Assembly (NCBI GenBank): GCA_023421735.1
Contig: JAEZSP010000056.1
Location: 10,473 to 74,472, forward strand
Direction of reading: 5' to 3'
Length of the DNA: 64,000 bases
Origin: Bacillota bacterium
Lineage (GTDB): Bacteria > Bacillota_A > Clostridia > Christensenellales > Aristaeellaceae
Position numbers and translations under genes: made by a program. The notes beneath the pieces are model-generated. The model was given only the letters and a program-made list of their open reading frames with translations. It was not told the origin of the DNA and ran no database searches. Below are positions 8,363 through 17,136 of the stretch, one piece after another; positions within the stretch are counted from its first letter, which is position 1; each line of letters starts with the position of its first letter.

Positions 8363-8397
8363 TTAAGAAAAAGAAGGAGCACCGCGAACCGGCGAAT

Positions 8398-8958
8398 ATG
8401 CTACCATTTATATTGGCGGCCTGCCTGATTGCAAAGATTAAGCGGTATCGCCTCGCGCCCATTTGGCGCGATATATCACTTTATCCGATCTTCGCCGTCG
8501 AATGCGCGTACTGGTTGTTTCAAATCTTCGCATTCGCGGGTGATTATCGGTTTGTGCCATATGCCGCGTATCTACAATCGGCGTTCCTCTTGAGCCTGTT
8601 GTTTCCGGTCCTTCGGCATCGCCTATATGTGCAGGCGATCATCGGAACGGGGATGACGCTGACCGGAACGGCACTGAACCGTTTGGTCATATCGGCAAAT
8701 GGCGGGCGGATGCCCGTCTATCCCACGCTTTCGCGCATCACGGGGTATTTTGACCCCACGGCGCTAAAGGAAGGTTTCGACACGGTGCACACCTTGATGA
8801 ACGGAAGCACTCCGCTCAGGTTTTTGGGCGATTACATAGACGTAGGCTTCAGCATTATGAGTCCCGGCGACCTGCTGATTCACGGGTTTTCGGCAATCAT
8901 CTTCTACGCTGCAATCAAGGACCTGAACAAACAAAAGAGTGAGGCGGATATCATTTGA
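8398..8958 (+). CDS. DUF5317-like membrane protein, first gene of the agr-type operon
   Basis: 186 residues, mostly hydrophobic, with about five membrane helices and the NGGRMPV motif (about 100-106) and a late SPGDLLIHGF segment that I associate with DUF5317 proteins of Clostridia. The function of that family is not known. The nearest purine-rich ribosome site (AAGGAG at 8374-8379) is about 18 nt from the ATG, longer than usual, and no other in-frame start lies between. The next gene overlaps its stop codon, so the operon is tightly coupled. Its place before agrB suggests a role in peptide signalling or export, which is inference. Confidence 0.65.
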   Translation: MLPFILAACLIAKIKRYRLAPIWRDISLYPIFAVECAYWLFQIFAFAGDYRFVPYAAYLQSAFLLSLLFPVLRHRLYVQAIIGTGMTLTGTALNRLVISANGGRMPVYPTLSRITGYFDPTALKEGFDTVHTLMNGSTPLRFLGDYIDVGFSIMSPGDLLIHGFSAIIFYAAIKDLNKQKSEADII

Positions 8959-9431
8959 AAGAGATCCAATTAATCGTCGCGGCAGGGATACTTGGATATC
9001 TTTTGCAGGCGATGGGCTATATTTTGGGAATGCAGGCCATAGCAAAAAAGCGCGTCAATCTTCCGTGGTTCCTGCTTGTGAGCACGGTTTGTGCACTTAT
9101 GATGTACCTCGTTCGCCGTTTTGGGCAATTCAACTTCGGCGTACACACGATGCTCATGCTACTTATTATGAATCTGCTGTGCGTCCTCGTATTAAAACTC
9201 GACATCATGCTCTCGATTCTCGGTTCCCTGATTGTGACGGCGCTGATCATCGCGATTGAACTGCTTAATTACAGCGCACTGCTTCTATTTTACGCCAAAG
9301 ACGTCATCGATCTGCGGTTGGAGGAACCTTTGTTCAAGGCCTGGACCGCCGTTCCGGGAAACATTCTTCTCATTGCCGTCGTCATCATCCTCTACGGCAT
9401 TCGCATCAGGAAAGGAATGAAAAAGGTCTGA
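8955..9431 (+). CDS. Stand-alone sensor-like membrane protein in the agr-type operon
   Basis: 158 residues starting at TTG, overlapping the previous stop by 4 nt. It has four or five membrane helices (about 5-25, 38-55, 62-80, 84-108, 132-150) and ends in the basic tail RIRKGMKKV. The segment FGVHTMLMLLIMN resembles the membrane sensor part of AgrC-like GHKL histidine kinases, but no kinase domain follows. It could be a kinase-less receptor or a partner of AgrB. The family resemblance is from memory and not certain. Confidence 0.55.
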   Translation: MKEIQLIVAAGILGYLLQAMGYILGMQAIAKKRVNLPWFLLVSTVCALMMYLVRRFGQFNFGVHTMLMLLIMNLLCVLVLKLDIMLSILGSLIVTALIIAIELLNYSALLLFYAKDVIDLRLEEPLFKAWTAVPGNILLIAVVIILYGIRIRKGMKKV

Positions 9432-10057
9432 TGGAAAAACTCGCGAATTATATCGCCGAAAGCGTTGCGAAGAGCGGCGAATTGGATGAGGAGCGCAAGC
9501 GCGTGATTGCCTATGGATTAACCGCGCTCATTCAAATGCTGTTTCTGATGGTTTCGAGCTTCATCTTTGGACTTTTGTTTCACTGTTTGTTTGAGGCGAT
9601 GATGATATTTGCGGCGGTCGGGCTCATCAAGGGTTCGGCAGGCGGCGCACACTCAAATACAAGCGGTAACTGCACGCTCATCAGCCTCGTTTCGATTTTT
9701 GTGATGGCGCTTGTTTCCCGTTATGTCATTCCGGTGGTCGTGCCCTATTTATACATCTACCTTGGTTTTGTGATTCTGTCCTTTGGCATCGCATTCATGA
9801 CGGTTTATCGGCGGGCACCGGTCGCATCTGCAAACAAACCAATCGAGCGCCCGGAAAAGATCAAACGCCTGCGCAGGCGCAGCTTTGCGACGGTTGGCGT
9901 CTTCGCGGTTGGTGCGATCGTTCTGGTCGTGCTCGGGAAGAGCAATCCGCGGTTTATCAATATCGCCCTCAGCCTATGTATGGCAGCCCTCTGGCAAAGC
10001 TTCATGCTCACAGAAAGGGGCGTCAATCTCATCACCTTCATCGATTCATCGACTTAG
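9431..10057 (+). CDS. agrB: AgrB-type membrane endopeptidase for autoinducer peptide processing
   Basis: 208 residues with several membrane helices and the AgrB catalytic pair His74 (SAGGAHS) and Cys81 (SGNCTLIS). The 7-residue spacing equals that of Staphylococcus aureus His77/Cys84. AgrB cleaves the C-terminal tail of AgrD and forms the thiolactone ring. It overlaps the previous gene by one base and is followed after 38 bp by a matching agrD. A basic cytoplasmic loop lies at about 133-150 (IERPEKIKRLRRR). Confidence 0.9.
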   Translation: MEKLANYIAESVAKSGELDEERKRVIAYGLTALIQMLFLMVSSFIFGLLFHCLFEAMMIFAAVGLIKGSAGGAHSNTSGNCTLISLVSIFVMALVSRYVIPVVVPYLYIYLGFVILSFGIAFMTVYRRAPVASANKPIERPEKIKRLRRRSFATVGVFAVGAIVLVVLGKSNPRFINIALSLCMAALWQSFMLTERGVNLITFIDSST

Positions 10058-10095
10058 GTCGTATGGGTTAGATCACGGGAAAGGAGGTGAAAAGA

Positions 10096-10221
10096 ATGAA
10101 GAGGAAGATCTTGTCCGCGATCGCGGTCGTCGGCACCCTCGTGGCCACCGTTGCCGCGACGTCTGCCTGCTGGTGGTATTTCTATCAGCCCGAGGAGCCC
10201 GAATCTCTGCGCAACCTGTAA
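10096..10221 (+). CDS. agrD: AgrD-type cyclic lactone autoinducer precursor peptide (41 aa)
   Basis: A short gene behind a near-perfect AAGGAGGTGAAAAGA site. The peptide has a basic start (MKRKI), a hydrophobic leader, Cys25, and the acidic tail YQPEEPESLRNL that AgrB recognises. By comparison with clostridial AgrD peptides, where a Cys-plus-four ring precedes a QPEEP tail, the mature signal is probably a thiolactone of Cys-Trp-Trp-Tyr-Phe (25-29). The leader before Cys25 ends VAATSA. The precursor is evident; the exact ring and any N-terminal tail are inferred. Confidence 0.9.
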   Translation: MKRKILSAIAVVGTLVATVAATSACWWYFYQPEEPESLRNL

Positions 10222-10242
10222 TGACGACCGATTCACTCCTGT

Positions 10243-10285
10243 CGCTCTGTCGTGAAAGTCGATTGATTCAACGCACGGCAGAGCG
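10243..10285 (+). promoter_or_regulatory. Hairpin between agrD and the GGDEF/HD-GYP gene
   Basis: CGCTCTGTCGTG (10243-10254) pairs with CACGGCAGAGCG (10274-10285) over 12 bp with one G-U pair and a 19-base loop. There is no T run, so it is more likely an mRNA-stability or partial-attenuation element than a full terminator. It could make agrBD transcripts more abundant than the downstream gene. Confidence 0.45.
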
Positions 10286-10321
10286 GTGTTTATCAATATA
10301 TCATGAGCGGGATGTGTACGT

Positions 10322-12010
10322 GTGGAAAATTTAAAGAACAACAGAAATGAAGAACGTGATCAGATATTTCTGATCATAAAAGGGCTTGCACTCGTATTTT
10401 GCACCTATCCGCTTTTTGAACTCTTTTTTAAATATTCGTCTACCGATTCCTTTAGTGATCTCAATCTGCAGTCGCTGATGACATCGTTTGCGCTGATTTT
10501 GGTCGTCCTTTGTGTATGGCTTCTTCTAAATGCGCGCAAAACCTCTTCCAGTTGGTTCGTATGGTTGGAAATTTCCGTCTTTTATTTGATCTGCCTGATC
10601 TCGATCATGGTCAGCGGCGGTTATGAGAGCAGCTATAAATTTCTTTTTATCTACATGGTCGTCGCTTACACAATACAGATTGGGCAAAATATCGGCTTTG
10701 TCATCACGGGACTCTCATCTGCGACGCTTTTCACCATGGATTTCGTGATGTTCAATGGAGCGGGTGTCAATCCGCAAATACAGTCGGATCTCGCGCTGTC
10801 GATTCTATTTCTCGCCGTGTCCTACATACTCGGGCGTTACGCGAAAGTTGAAAAGCGGCACATCGAGGAATTGACGCGCCTGGTGAACGTCGACGGTCTG
10901 ACGGGTCTTTACAACCATCGCTTCTTTTACGAAATGATCGAGCGGGTGTATGAGGAAGCGATGAATGAAAAGGATACGTTTTCCCTCGCCATGCTCGACA
11001 TCGACTATTTCAAGCAGTACAACGACATATTCGGCCATCAGATGGGCGATAAGGTGCTGCGGGATATGTCCGACTTCATGACGGGCATCATGCGCAAGGG
11101 AGATATCCTCTGCCGATATGGCGGCGAAGAGTTCGCGCTGATCATGCCGCACACGCCCGTTGAACAGGCGCAGCAGGTGGCGGAAAAGCTGCGCGAAGGG
11201 GTACACGATATGCCCGTCGAGGGCGAGCACCTGATCAGTGGCGGCCGGCTCACCGTCTCAGTTGGCGTCTCGCAAATGAGCCGCGACGACCGCAATCACA
11301 ATGACATCATTTCGCGCGCCGACGCTGCGCTCTACCACGCAAAATACCTGCGCAAAAACTGCGTGGAAACATACATGGATGTGCTCGAACAGTTCGATGA
11401 CCTCGATGACAAGAAACGCGACGCGCTCATCTCCGCAAAGGCGCTCATCTCGGTTGTGAACATTCGCGATTCTTACACCTATAGCCATACCGAGCGGGTG
11501 GTATTCAGCTGCGAAATGATGGCGAAGGCGCTGAATCTTTCCCAGGAAGACAGGCGCACGCTCATCCTATCGGCGAGCCTGCATGACCTTGGTAAAATCA
11601 ACATCTCAAAGGATATCCTGATTGCAAATCATGACCTTTCGCCGGAAGAATGGGAGATCATCCGCAAACATCCCGAGGCGTCGGGCAACATCGTCGGCAA
11701 GATCGAGGGACTCGAGGAAGTTGCGTGCGTCATCCGGCAGCATCACGAGCGATACGACGGAAAGGGTTATCCCAATGGGCTCAAGGACGGAGAGATTCAT
11801 CCCCTGGCCTATGTGCTGACGGTTGCGGATTCGTTCGACGCCATGACGAACGACCGTCCGTATAAGAAGGCAAAGACGTTTGCGAACGCATTCCGCGAAA
11901 TTCGGGAATGTGAAGGCCGACAGTTCGACCCTGCTACCGCGGAAAAATTCATCGAAACCATACAGAGCGTGTTGGATGTGAAGGAATACGAGGTAAAAGA
12001 GGCTAAGTAA
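10322..12010 (+). CDS. Membrane GGDEF and HD-GYP protein (c-di-GMP synthesis and breakdown)
   Basis: 562 residues from a GTG start. Six membrane helices fill residues 15-170 and form a sensor-like domain with a GGYESSYKFLF turn. A GGDEF domain follows, with an intact active site G267-G-E-E-F271 and an inhibitory RxxD site (RKGD) five residues before it. The C-terminal HD-GYP domain has H421-D422 and HHERYDGKGYP (474-484), both complete. The protein can in principle make and degrade c-di-GMP. It is the next gene after agrD, in the place usually held by the AgrC kinase. The ribosome site is weak. Confidence 0.9.
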   Translation: MENLKNNRNEERDQIFLIIKGLALVFCTYPLFELFFKYSSTDSFSDLNLQSLMTSFALILVVLCVWLLLNARKTSSSWFVWLEISVFYLICLISIMVSGGYESSYKFLFIYMVVAYTIQIGQNIGFVITGLSSATLFTMDFVMFNGAGVNPQIQSDLALSILFLAVSYILGRYAKVEKRHIEELTRLVNVDGLTGLYNHRFFYEMIERVYEEAMNEKDTFSLAMLDIDYFKQYNDIFGHQMGDKVLRDMSDFMTGIMRKGDILCRYGGEEFALIMPHTPVEQAQQVAEKLREGVHDMPVEGEHLISGGRLTVSVGVSQMSRDDRNHNDIISRADAALYHAKYLRKNCVETYMDVLEQFDDLDDKKRDALISAKALISVVNIRDSYTYSHTERVVFSCEMMAKALNLSQEDRRTLILSASLHDLGKINISKDILIANHDLSPEEWEIIRKHPEASGNIVGKIEGLEEVACVIRQHHERYDGKGYPNGLKDGEIHPLAYVLTVADSFDAMTNDRPYKKAKTFANAFREIRECEGRQFDPATAEKFIETIQSVLDVKEYEVKEAK

Positions 12011-12308
12011 ATGCCCAATCGGCATCGGCTGTTCGATGCGGTTCTACGATGTTCGGCTTTGTGATCGCTTAGAACATAGATAACGCCCATCGTCGCGCAA
12101 CAGCCGGGATCGTGACGCCATTGCAGGCTGCGTTCGGGGCGGAATGTCCGGGGCCGGAGGCAATGTTTATGAATCGTATGCCCTTTCTGCAGTTCCTGAT
12201 GTGCGCAATCGCGCGTGCGCTGATCCAACCTAAAAAAGAACCGCTGCCGGCGGTGCGTGCCCTCGATCGGGCGTCGTACCTTTGGCGGCGGTTTTCCGTA
12301 CAAAACAA
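12011..12308. other. Spacer with no recognised gene
   Basis: Lies between the convergent ends of the GGDEF/HD-GYP gene and the phosphotriesterase-like gene. A weak ATGCC/GGCAT hairpin follows the first stop codon at 12011-12025. No clear terminator T run and no supportable coding region were seen. Confidence 0.4.
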
Positions 12309-13229
12309 TCAAATTGCAGTCATCTCGCTCCGCGCGTAAGCTTCGAATACGTTATCGTGGGTGATGATGCGCAATGTCATGCTGTCAATGCCCGCTGGAG
12401 GGAGCTTTGGAAACAGTTCGTCCAACATCCGCGTGTACCCGTGCACCTCGCCGCCGTTTTCAAAACGGGGATTGTACCATCCTGAATCCATGCTTAAAAG
12501 AATCCGGTGCGCAAAACCGTCTTCCAACAGGCGCAGCAGGAGCGTCAACGTTGTGTCAGGATTGTAGTCGATGCTAAGGAACGAGCCGCGCTTCCCGACG
12601 CGCCGGAGCGTCTCGTAATCGCGCTCCGCCGATGCATGAAACCAGGCAAACCGGGCGGGCGCCACGCCTTCCTGCACAAGGATGTCAAGGATCCGATTTG
12701 CCACCAGTCCGTTTGTGGTATGACTGCAAATCAATGCGCCCGTTCGGCGGGATGCCTTGCAGGCCGCGCGCAAAAGCTTTTCCTCGGTGTCCTGCATCGC
12801 ATCATCCGAGGTGCCCAGCTTGATGAAGCCCGCGCGCACATCCGTATTGACGATGTGGTCGTCCAATTCACCAATCAATTGCGCGGCAAGCGCGTCAATT
12901 CCGGCATCGCACGCATCTTCTGTGATCCAAGGTTCCCGATAGAATCCGGTCGCCAACGCAACCGGCACGCCGCACGCCCTTGAAACGCGTGCGACGATGT
13001 CCGCACGCCTGCCGACGCCCATCGGCGTCGCTTCGCAAATCAGACCCACGCCCTTCTCCTTTGCGGCAACGAGGTGCGGTTGCATTACGCGCAATACGTC
13101 GTCCGCTTCCGCGGTGCGATACGCGTATGCCGGTGCGTCTCCCGTTTCCGTAAAGATGTGCTCGTGCGGCAGGGCCAGTGTAAAATCCGCCGCCGCCAGC
13201 GCACCGGACGTCGTATGTACGCGCTTCAT
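12309..13229 (-). CDS. Phosphotriesterase-family amidohydrolase
   Basis: 306 residues. The TIM-barrel metal ligands of the phosphotriesterase family are visible: H-x-H in LPHEHIF (about 23-25), the Lys to be carbamylated in GFIKLG, His in ICSHTT, His in WFHASAERD and the final Asp in SMDSGW. The likely activity is lactone, phosphotriester or acyl-sugar hydrolysis; the family is mixed and the substrate cannot be told. The ATG at 13229 overlaps the stop of the flavodoxin-like gene by 4 nt, so the start is well fixed. An in-frame extension upstream is not used. Confidence 0.85.
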   Translation of the reverse strand: MKRVHTTSGALAAADFTLALPHEHIFTETGDAPAYAYRTAEADDVLRVMQPHLVAAKEKGVGLICEATPMGVGRRADIVARVSRACGVPVALATGFYREPWITEDACDAGIDALAAQLIGELDDHIVNTDVRAGFIKLGTSDDAMQDTEEKLLRAACKASRRTGALICSHTTNGLVANRILDILVQEGVAPARFAWFHASAERDYETLRRVGKRGSFLSIDYNPDTTLTLLLRLLEDGFAHRILLSMDSGWYNPRFENGGEVHGYTRMLDELFPKLPPAGIDSMTLRIITHDNVFEAYARSEMTAI

Positions 13230-13783
13230 CGCGTGCTCCTCTGGGTTGCCAGGGCCTCGGCCGCCGCCGCGATCGCCTTTAATTTGTAGTCCTGATTCCA
13301 TCGGTTCACGCCGATGTAATCGAATACGTGTCCCCGCATGTGCTGCACCGCCCGCTCCATCTGTCCGAGGCAGGTGAGTAACCCGTTCCCCGAACCGCCC
13401 GGCGCGGCGATCAGCAGCACCTCTTTGCCGGTTAATGCGGTCTTCTCCTGTAGCGCCTCGCATCTGCGGAATCGATCGAGAAACGATTTGAGCACTTCGC
13501 TCGTCTCGCCCCAGTAAACCGGGGTTTGGAAAATCAATGCATCTGCCTCCGCGATCTGCTTGGAGATTTCAGTCAATCCATCTTCGCCATAGGCGCAGAC
13601 GTGCTCGTTTCTGCAAATGCCCCAACCGTCCCCGCAGACTTTGCAGCGTCCAATATCCGTCTTGCAAAGGTCGACCACCGTGACGGTTGCCCCCGCCTTC
13701 TCCGCCCCCGCGACGGCGGCAGCCACGCACGATGCCGAAAGCCCTTCGGACTTGGGCGTGCCGGACAAAACAACGATTTTCAT
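13226..13783 (-). CDS. NADPH-dependent FMN reductase / flavodoxin-like protein
   Basis: 185 residues with an FMN phosphate loop near the start (VVLSGTPKSEGLSASCV), a Cys-rich segment CKVCGDGWGICRNEHVC (about 47-63) as in iron-sulfur flavoproteins, and TPVYWGETSEVLKSFLDR, typical of the NADPH-dependent FMN reductase fold. It is likely a redox enzyme that may reduce quinones or metals. Translation starts at 13783 after GGGAGGAACACTGCACC, and it is coupled to the downstream phosphotriesterase-like gene. Confidence 0.8.
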   Translation of the reverse strand: MKIVVLSGTPKSEGLSASCVAAAVAGAEKAGATVTVVDLCKTDIGRCKVCGDGWGICRNEHVCAYGEDGLTEISKQIAEADALIFQTPVYWGETSEVLKSFLDRFRRCEALQEKTALTGKEVLLIAAPGGSGNGLLTCLGQMERAVQHMRGHVFDYIGVNRWNQDYKLKAIAAAAEALATQRSTR

Positions 13784-13805
13784 GGTGCAGTGTTCCTCCC
13801 TTTCG

Positions 13806-14009
13806 TCAATTCGATGGCCCCTCAATCACGGCGACCCTGCCCACCTGCCCGTTTTCCAACATGACCTTAATGCCGTGCGGGTGGTGGCTGCTCCTGGTCA
13901 AAATACGCGCAACGACGCCCTCGGTAAGCCTGCCGGTTGGCTGATCGGCCTTCAGCACGATCTTTACGCGTGCGCCGACATGGATGTTCGCCCTGTTCTT
14001 TCCGTCCAT
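13806..14009 (-). CDS. ywbE: YwbE family protein (DUF2196)
   Basis: 67 residues matching the small YwbE family: N-terminal DGKNRANIHVGARVKIVLK, then HHPHGIKVMLENGQVGRV. Family members are short beta-barrel-like proteins of unknown function in Bacillota. It has a GGGAGGGATCAA ribosome site and lies 22 bp before the flavodoxin-like gene, so the three minus-strand genes 14009-12309 probably form one operon. Confidence 0.9.
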   Translation of the reverse strand: MDGKNRANIHVGARVKIVLKADQPTGRLTEGVVARILTRSSHHPHGIKVMLENGQVGRVAVIEGPSN

Positions 14010-14314
14010 TTGATCCCTCCCGCAGCGCGGGTCATCGGTTTTCCCGCAACAATCGCATCAATTCCCGTATTTCAATTATACCACATCATGCGGGAATATG
14101 GAGCGTCAGACCCATTCCTTTCATCTGCAAGAGGATTTTAAATTCGCGTTCGCTGTGATAAAATGAGAGTGTTGGGTCAAGTTCGCTTGTCCGATTCTAT
14201 CAATGGAGGTGCCAGATGGCGTTTCATCCAATTGACCGCGCGCCTCATCAACGAGATGCAGGCGTGGGCGAGCAATTTTACGGTGGAGAGCTGACATGGC
14301 GACGTGATGATCCC
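14010..14314. other. Intergenic region with one doubtful small reading frame
   Basis: On the plus strand ATGGAGG precedes a 35-codon frame at 14216-14323 (starts MAFHPIDRAPHQ). It has a plausible ribosome site but no recognised homology and runs into the terminator hairpin. A-rich TATACC/TAAAAT stretches at 14080 and 14159 could be promoter parts. I see no supported gene. Confidence 0.25.
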
Positions 14315-14355
14315 AAAAAATAGCCGATCACCCGCGGGTAGCCCCGGGTGATCGG
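14315..14355 (-). terminator. Rho-independent terminator of the glgP-lplA operon
   Basis: CCGATCACCC (14324-14333) and GGGTGATCGG (14346-14355) form a perfect 10-bp stem. On the minus strand six T follow (A run at 14315-14320). It lies about 50 bp after the lipoate ligase stop codon. Confidence 0.85.
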
Positions 14356-14403
14356 ATGATGAAGGTATCATAGGAGCGGAGGCATCGCCGGCACGCGCCT
14401 TTC

Positions 14404-15351
14404 TCAGCACGGCAGTTCTTTGCGCATCCAGTTTGCCAATTCCTCGTTGAACGTAAGCCGATCCGCGAGGCATGCGCCGTAATCGATGCCCGCAAGGGCG
14501 GCTTTTATTTTGTCGGCGAGCGTCTCGTCCATGGCGTCTGTGTAGACCTCGGCGACCGCGACCTTTCCATTTGCGAGGGAAAGAAGGATCTCTACCCCGC
14601 CCCAGGAGAAGCGATTTTCGAGGGAGACGTCAAAGCGCGGCGTTTCGCCGTAATTCCACGCCCAAGAGGAATACAGGGGATAGATTTTGGAAATGTCGAG
14701 CACCTCGGGGGCGAGCTCGTCCGCGCCGCCAAACCGATTCTTAAATGCGCCGATCAGCAGTTCACGCATCGCGTCAATGGTGAGCGCGGGATTGATATCC
14801 GAGAGGTTCGTCACCCGCGCGCGCACACTATCGATGCCCTTCGCGCGCAGCTTGCTCTCCGGCGGACGCAGATAGCGCGGCAGGAGCGACATGTCGACCG
14901 AAATGAGAAGCGTTCCGTGCTGCATAGAACAGTTTTGCGTATGCTTGAATGCATTTCCGGAGAATTTTTTGCCGTCCACGGTGATGTCGTTTCTGCCCGT
15001 AAATTCCGCCTTGATGCCCACGGTTTCGAGCGCTGAGATGATAAGCGCGAGCTGTGCGTGCAGGTCGTACCGCTCGGGGGATGCGGCAAACGTGAAGTTC
15101 AGATTTCCCAAATCGTGATACACTGCGCCGCCGCCCGAGGAGCGCCGCGCCAGCGTGCCCTTTTCTTCGCGCAGCAGTTCACAACGGCATTCCTTCCAGG
15201 CGTTCTGGTTGCGCCCGATGACCACCGTGTGCTTGTTCTGCCAAAGATACATGCAAAAATCGCCCGGTTTGATCGCGTCCATCAACGCCGTTTCGACCGC
15301 CAGATTTTTGTGCGGGTCCGTTTCACCAGTCAGCATGATATAGTTATTCAT
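14404..15351 (-). CDS. lplA: Lipoate-protein ligase A
   Basis: 315 residues of the lipoate/biotin ligase fold. Visible motifs are the RSSGGGAVYHDLGNLNF lipoate-binding segment (about 70-86), the GRNDITVDGKKFSGNAF region holding the catalytic Lys (about 119-135) and a C-terminal accessory domain. The enzyme attaches free lipoate to E2 or GcvH proteins via lipoyl-AMP. Its ATG overlaps the stop of the GH13 gene by 4 nt. No lipoylated enzyme is nearby, so its place at the end of a glycogen operon is odd. Confidence 0.9.
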   Translation of the reverse strand: MNNYIMLTGETDPHKNLAVETALMDAIKPGDFCMYLWQNKHTVVIGRNQNAWKECRCELLREEKGTLARRSSGGGAVYHDLGNLNFTFAASPERYDLHAQLALIISALETVGIKAEFTGRNDITVDGKKFSGNAFKHTQNCSMQHGTLLISVDMSLLPRYLRPPESKLRAKGIDSVRARVTNLSDINPALTIDAMRELLIGAFKNRFGGADELAPEVLDISKIYPLYSSWAWNYGETPRFDVSLENRFSWGGVEILLSLANGKVAVAEVYTDAMDETLADKIKAALAGIDYGACLADRLTFNEELANWMRKELPC

Positions 15352-17099
15352 ATCCACTCCGCACTCTCGCCAGACACTGAAATGCCCGCGTAATCGGTCG
15401 CTTCTTCGCCTCTGTTGACAACAAGCGTCGCCGTGTCGCCGTCCAGCGTCCGCCGGATTGCGAGCACGTCGTCGTTGATCACCTCGAATGCCATGTCCCC
15501 GTCGATCAGTGCGCGGTGGGAAAGCCGATAGGCCGACGTCGCCCGGAAAGCCTCGATGAGTGCCGTATCCTCGCGTCCCCAAGGGTACGCGGCACGGCAG
15601 AACGGGTCGGCCATGCCGTATAAACCCGCCTCGTCGCCGTAGTAAATCGCGGGCATGCCCGGCAGCGCACAGACCAGCTTCCATGCGGCGATCAATCGGC
15701 GTTTTCCGCGCGCATACTGCGCGTCCGTCAGCTTGATCGGATAGCGATATTTCCGCCCCGGTTCCATGTTTCCCACGTCCGCCAAAATGGTCAGCGCACG
15801 TGGCTTATCGTGGCTTGAAAGCAGATTCATCTGGGAGCGGAAAAACGCCCAAGGCATATTTTCGCGCAGACTCTCGACGACCCGTACACAGCCTTTCGCC
15901 TTCACCTTCCCGGTAAAAAAGCCGAGAACAGCGTCGCGCAGCGGATAGTTCATCGTACAGTCGAGCGTATCGCCCAGGCAGTAGGAGCGCAGATTCCCGT
16001 AAGCGACCTTGCGGCTTGGGTCTTCCCACACCTCGCCAAGAATGACCGCGTCCGGGTTTTGATCCTTTACCCGTTCGCGCAGCGCCGAAAGAAAGTCCAT
16101 TGGCAGCTCGTCCGCCACGTCCAAGCGCCAGCCCGACGCACCGGCGCGCAGCCAATGCGCCGCAACGGAATCGGGCGCGTTGATGACGTACTCCCGGAAG
16201 CTCCGCGCATTTTTATTCACGGTTGGCAAGGTTTTAAAACCCCACCAGCAGGCATAATCGTTCGGCCATTTGTGGAACGTGTACCAATCCGCGTACTTTG
16301 AAAGCCGCGAATTGTACGCGCCGACCGAATGGAAGTGTTTGTATTTGTTGAAGTAGACGCTGTCGTCTCCCGTGTGCGAGAACACGCCGTCGAGGATCAC
16401 GCGGATGCCCATCTCCTGCGCCTTCTGGCATAGCGCCTTGAAGTCATCTTCCGTGCCGAACGCGGGATCGATCGTCATATAGTCGGACGTGTCGTATTTG
16501 TGGTTTGAATGCGCGAGAAAAATGGGGTTGAGGTAGATCACCGAGACGCCCATCGATTTGATGTACGGCAGCTTTTCCGCGATGCCGGCAAGATCGCCGC
16601 CGAAAAAGTCGTCCGCCTCGTTGTCGCCCGTGATGCTCAGCCGCATTTCCGGCGGTTCGTACCAGTCCGCATGCAATCGCCCCCTGCAGGGCTCCTTTTT
16701 GGCGCGATAAAAGCGGTCCGGCATGATCTGCATCATGATCCCGTCGCCCAGCCAGTCCGGCGTCTGAAACGCCGGGTCATACACCGTGATCTGGAAACTC
16801 GGCGGCTCGTGCAGGTAGATTTCACCCTCGCCGCCCAGGTTGTCCTGCGCGTTTCCATAATAGTGCTTTCCGGCAATGAAGTAGTACCACACGATACCTG
16901 GCTTCTCCGGTAGCACAAATCTGTATTCGAAGCCGCCTTTTGTCTGGGTCATCTTGTATAAGTATGCATGTCCGCCGAGCCAAAAGCGCACGACGGCCTC
17001 ACTCTGGTCTGTTTCGAGAAAGAGCCGTACTTCTGTCTTGCATGGCTGTGCGCCCGCCGGAGACCGGAAGGCGGGGTCGCGCGAGTCGTGTCGGATCAT
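15348..17099 (-). CDS. GH13 alpha-glucan hydrolase (neopullulanase/cyclomaltodextrinase-like)
   Basis: 583 residues. An N-terminal CBM34-like beta domain (about 1-120, opening MIRHDSRDPAFRSP) is followed by the catalytic barrel with DGVFSHTG, nucleophile Asp327 (GWRLDVADE), acid/base Glu356 (LGEVWED) and Asp431 (LSSHDKPR). There is no signal peptide, so it acts in the cytoplasm on maltodextrins, cyclodextrins or pullulan pieces. The ATG at 17099 is chosen because family proteins begin at HDSRDP; a longer in-frame extension overlaps the upstream gene. It probably supplies the same pathway as the phosphorylase upstream. Confidence 0.88.
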   Translation of the reverse strand: MIRHDSRDPAFRSPAGAQPCKTEVRLFLETDQSEAVVRFWLGGHAYLYKMTQTKGGFEYRFVLPEKPGIVWYYFIAGKHYYGNAQDNLGGEGEIYLHEPPSFQITVYDPAFQTPDWLGDGIMMQIMPDRFYRAKKEPCRGRLHADWYEPPEMRLSITGDNEADDFFGGDLAGIAEKLPYIKSMGVSVIYLNPIFLAHSNHKYDTSDYMTIDPAFGTEDDFKALCQKAQEMGIRVILDGVFSHTGDDSVYFNKYKHFHSVGAYNSRLSKYADWYTFHKWPNDYACWWGFKTLPTVNKNARSFREYVINAPDSVAAHWLRAGASGWRLDVADELPMDFLSALRERVKDQNPDAVILGEVWEDPSRKVAYGNLRSYCLGDTLDCTMNYPLRDAVLGFFTGKVKAKGCVRVVESLRENMPWAFFRSQMNLLSSHDKPRALTILADVGNMEPGRKYRYPIKLTDAQYARGKRRLIAAWKLVCALPGMPAIYYGDEAGLYGMADPFCRAAYPWGREDTALIEAFRATSAYRLSHRALIDGDMAFEVINDDVLAIRRTLDGDTATLVVNRGEEATDYAGISVSGESAEWI

Positions 17100-17136
17100 C
17101 AAAGCGTTCACATCTTTCAGGTGAAATGAGGGTCCA

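Noticed and set aside
13230..13463. Longer N-terminus for the phosphotriesterase-like protein
   Set aside because: The extension is Arg/Gly-rich, overlaps the flavodoxin-like gene, and the ATG at 13229 forms a 4-nt ATGA overlap typical of coupling.
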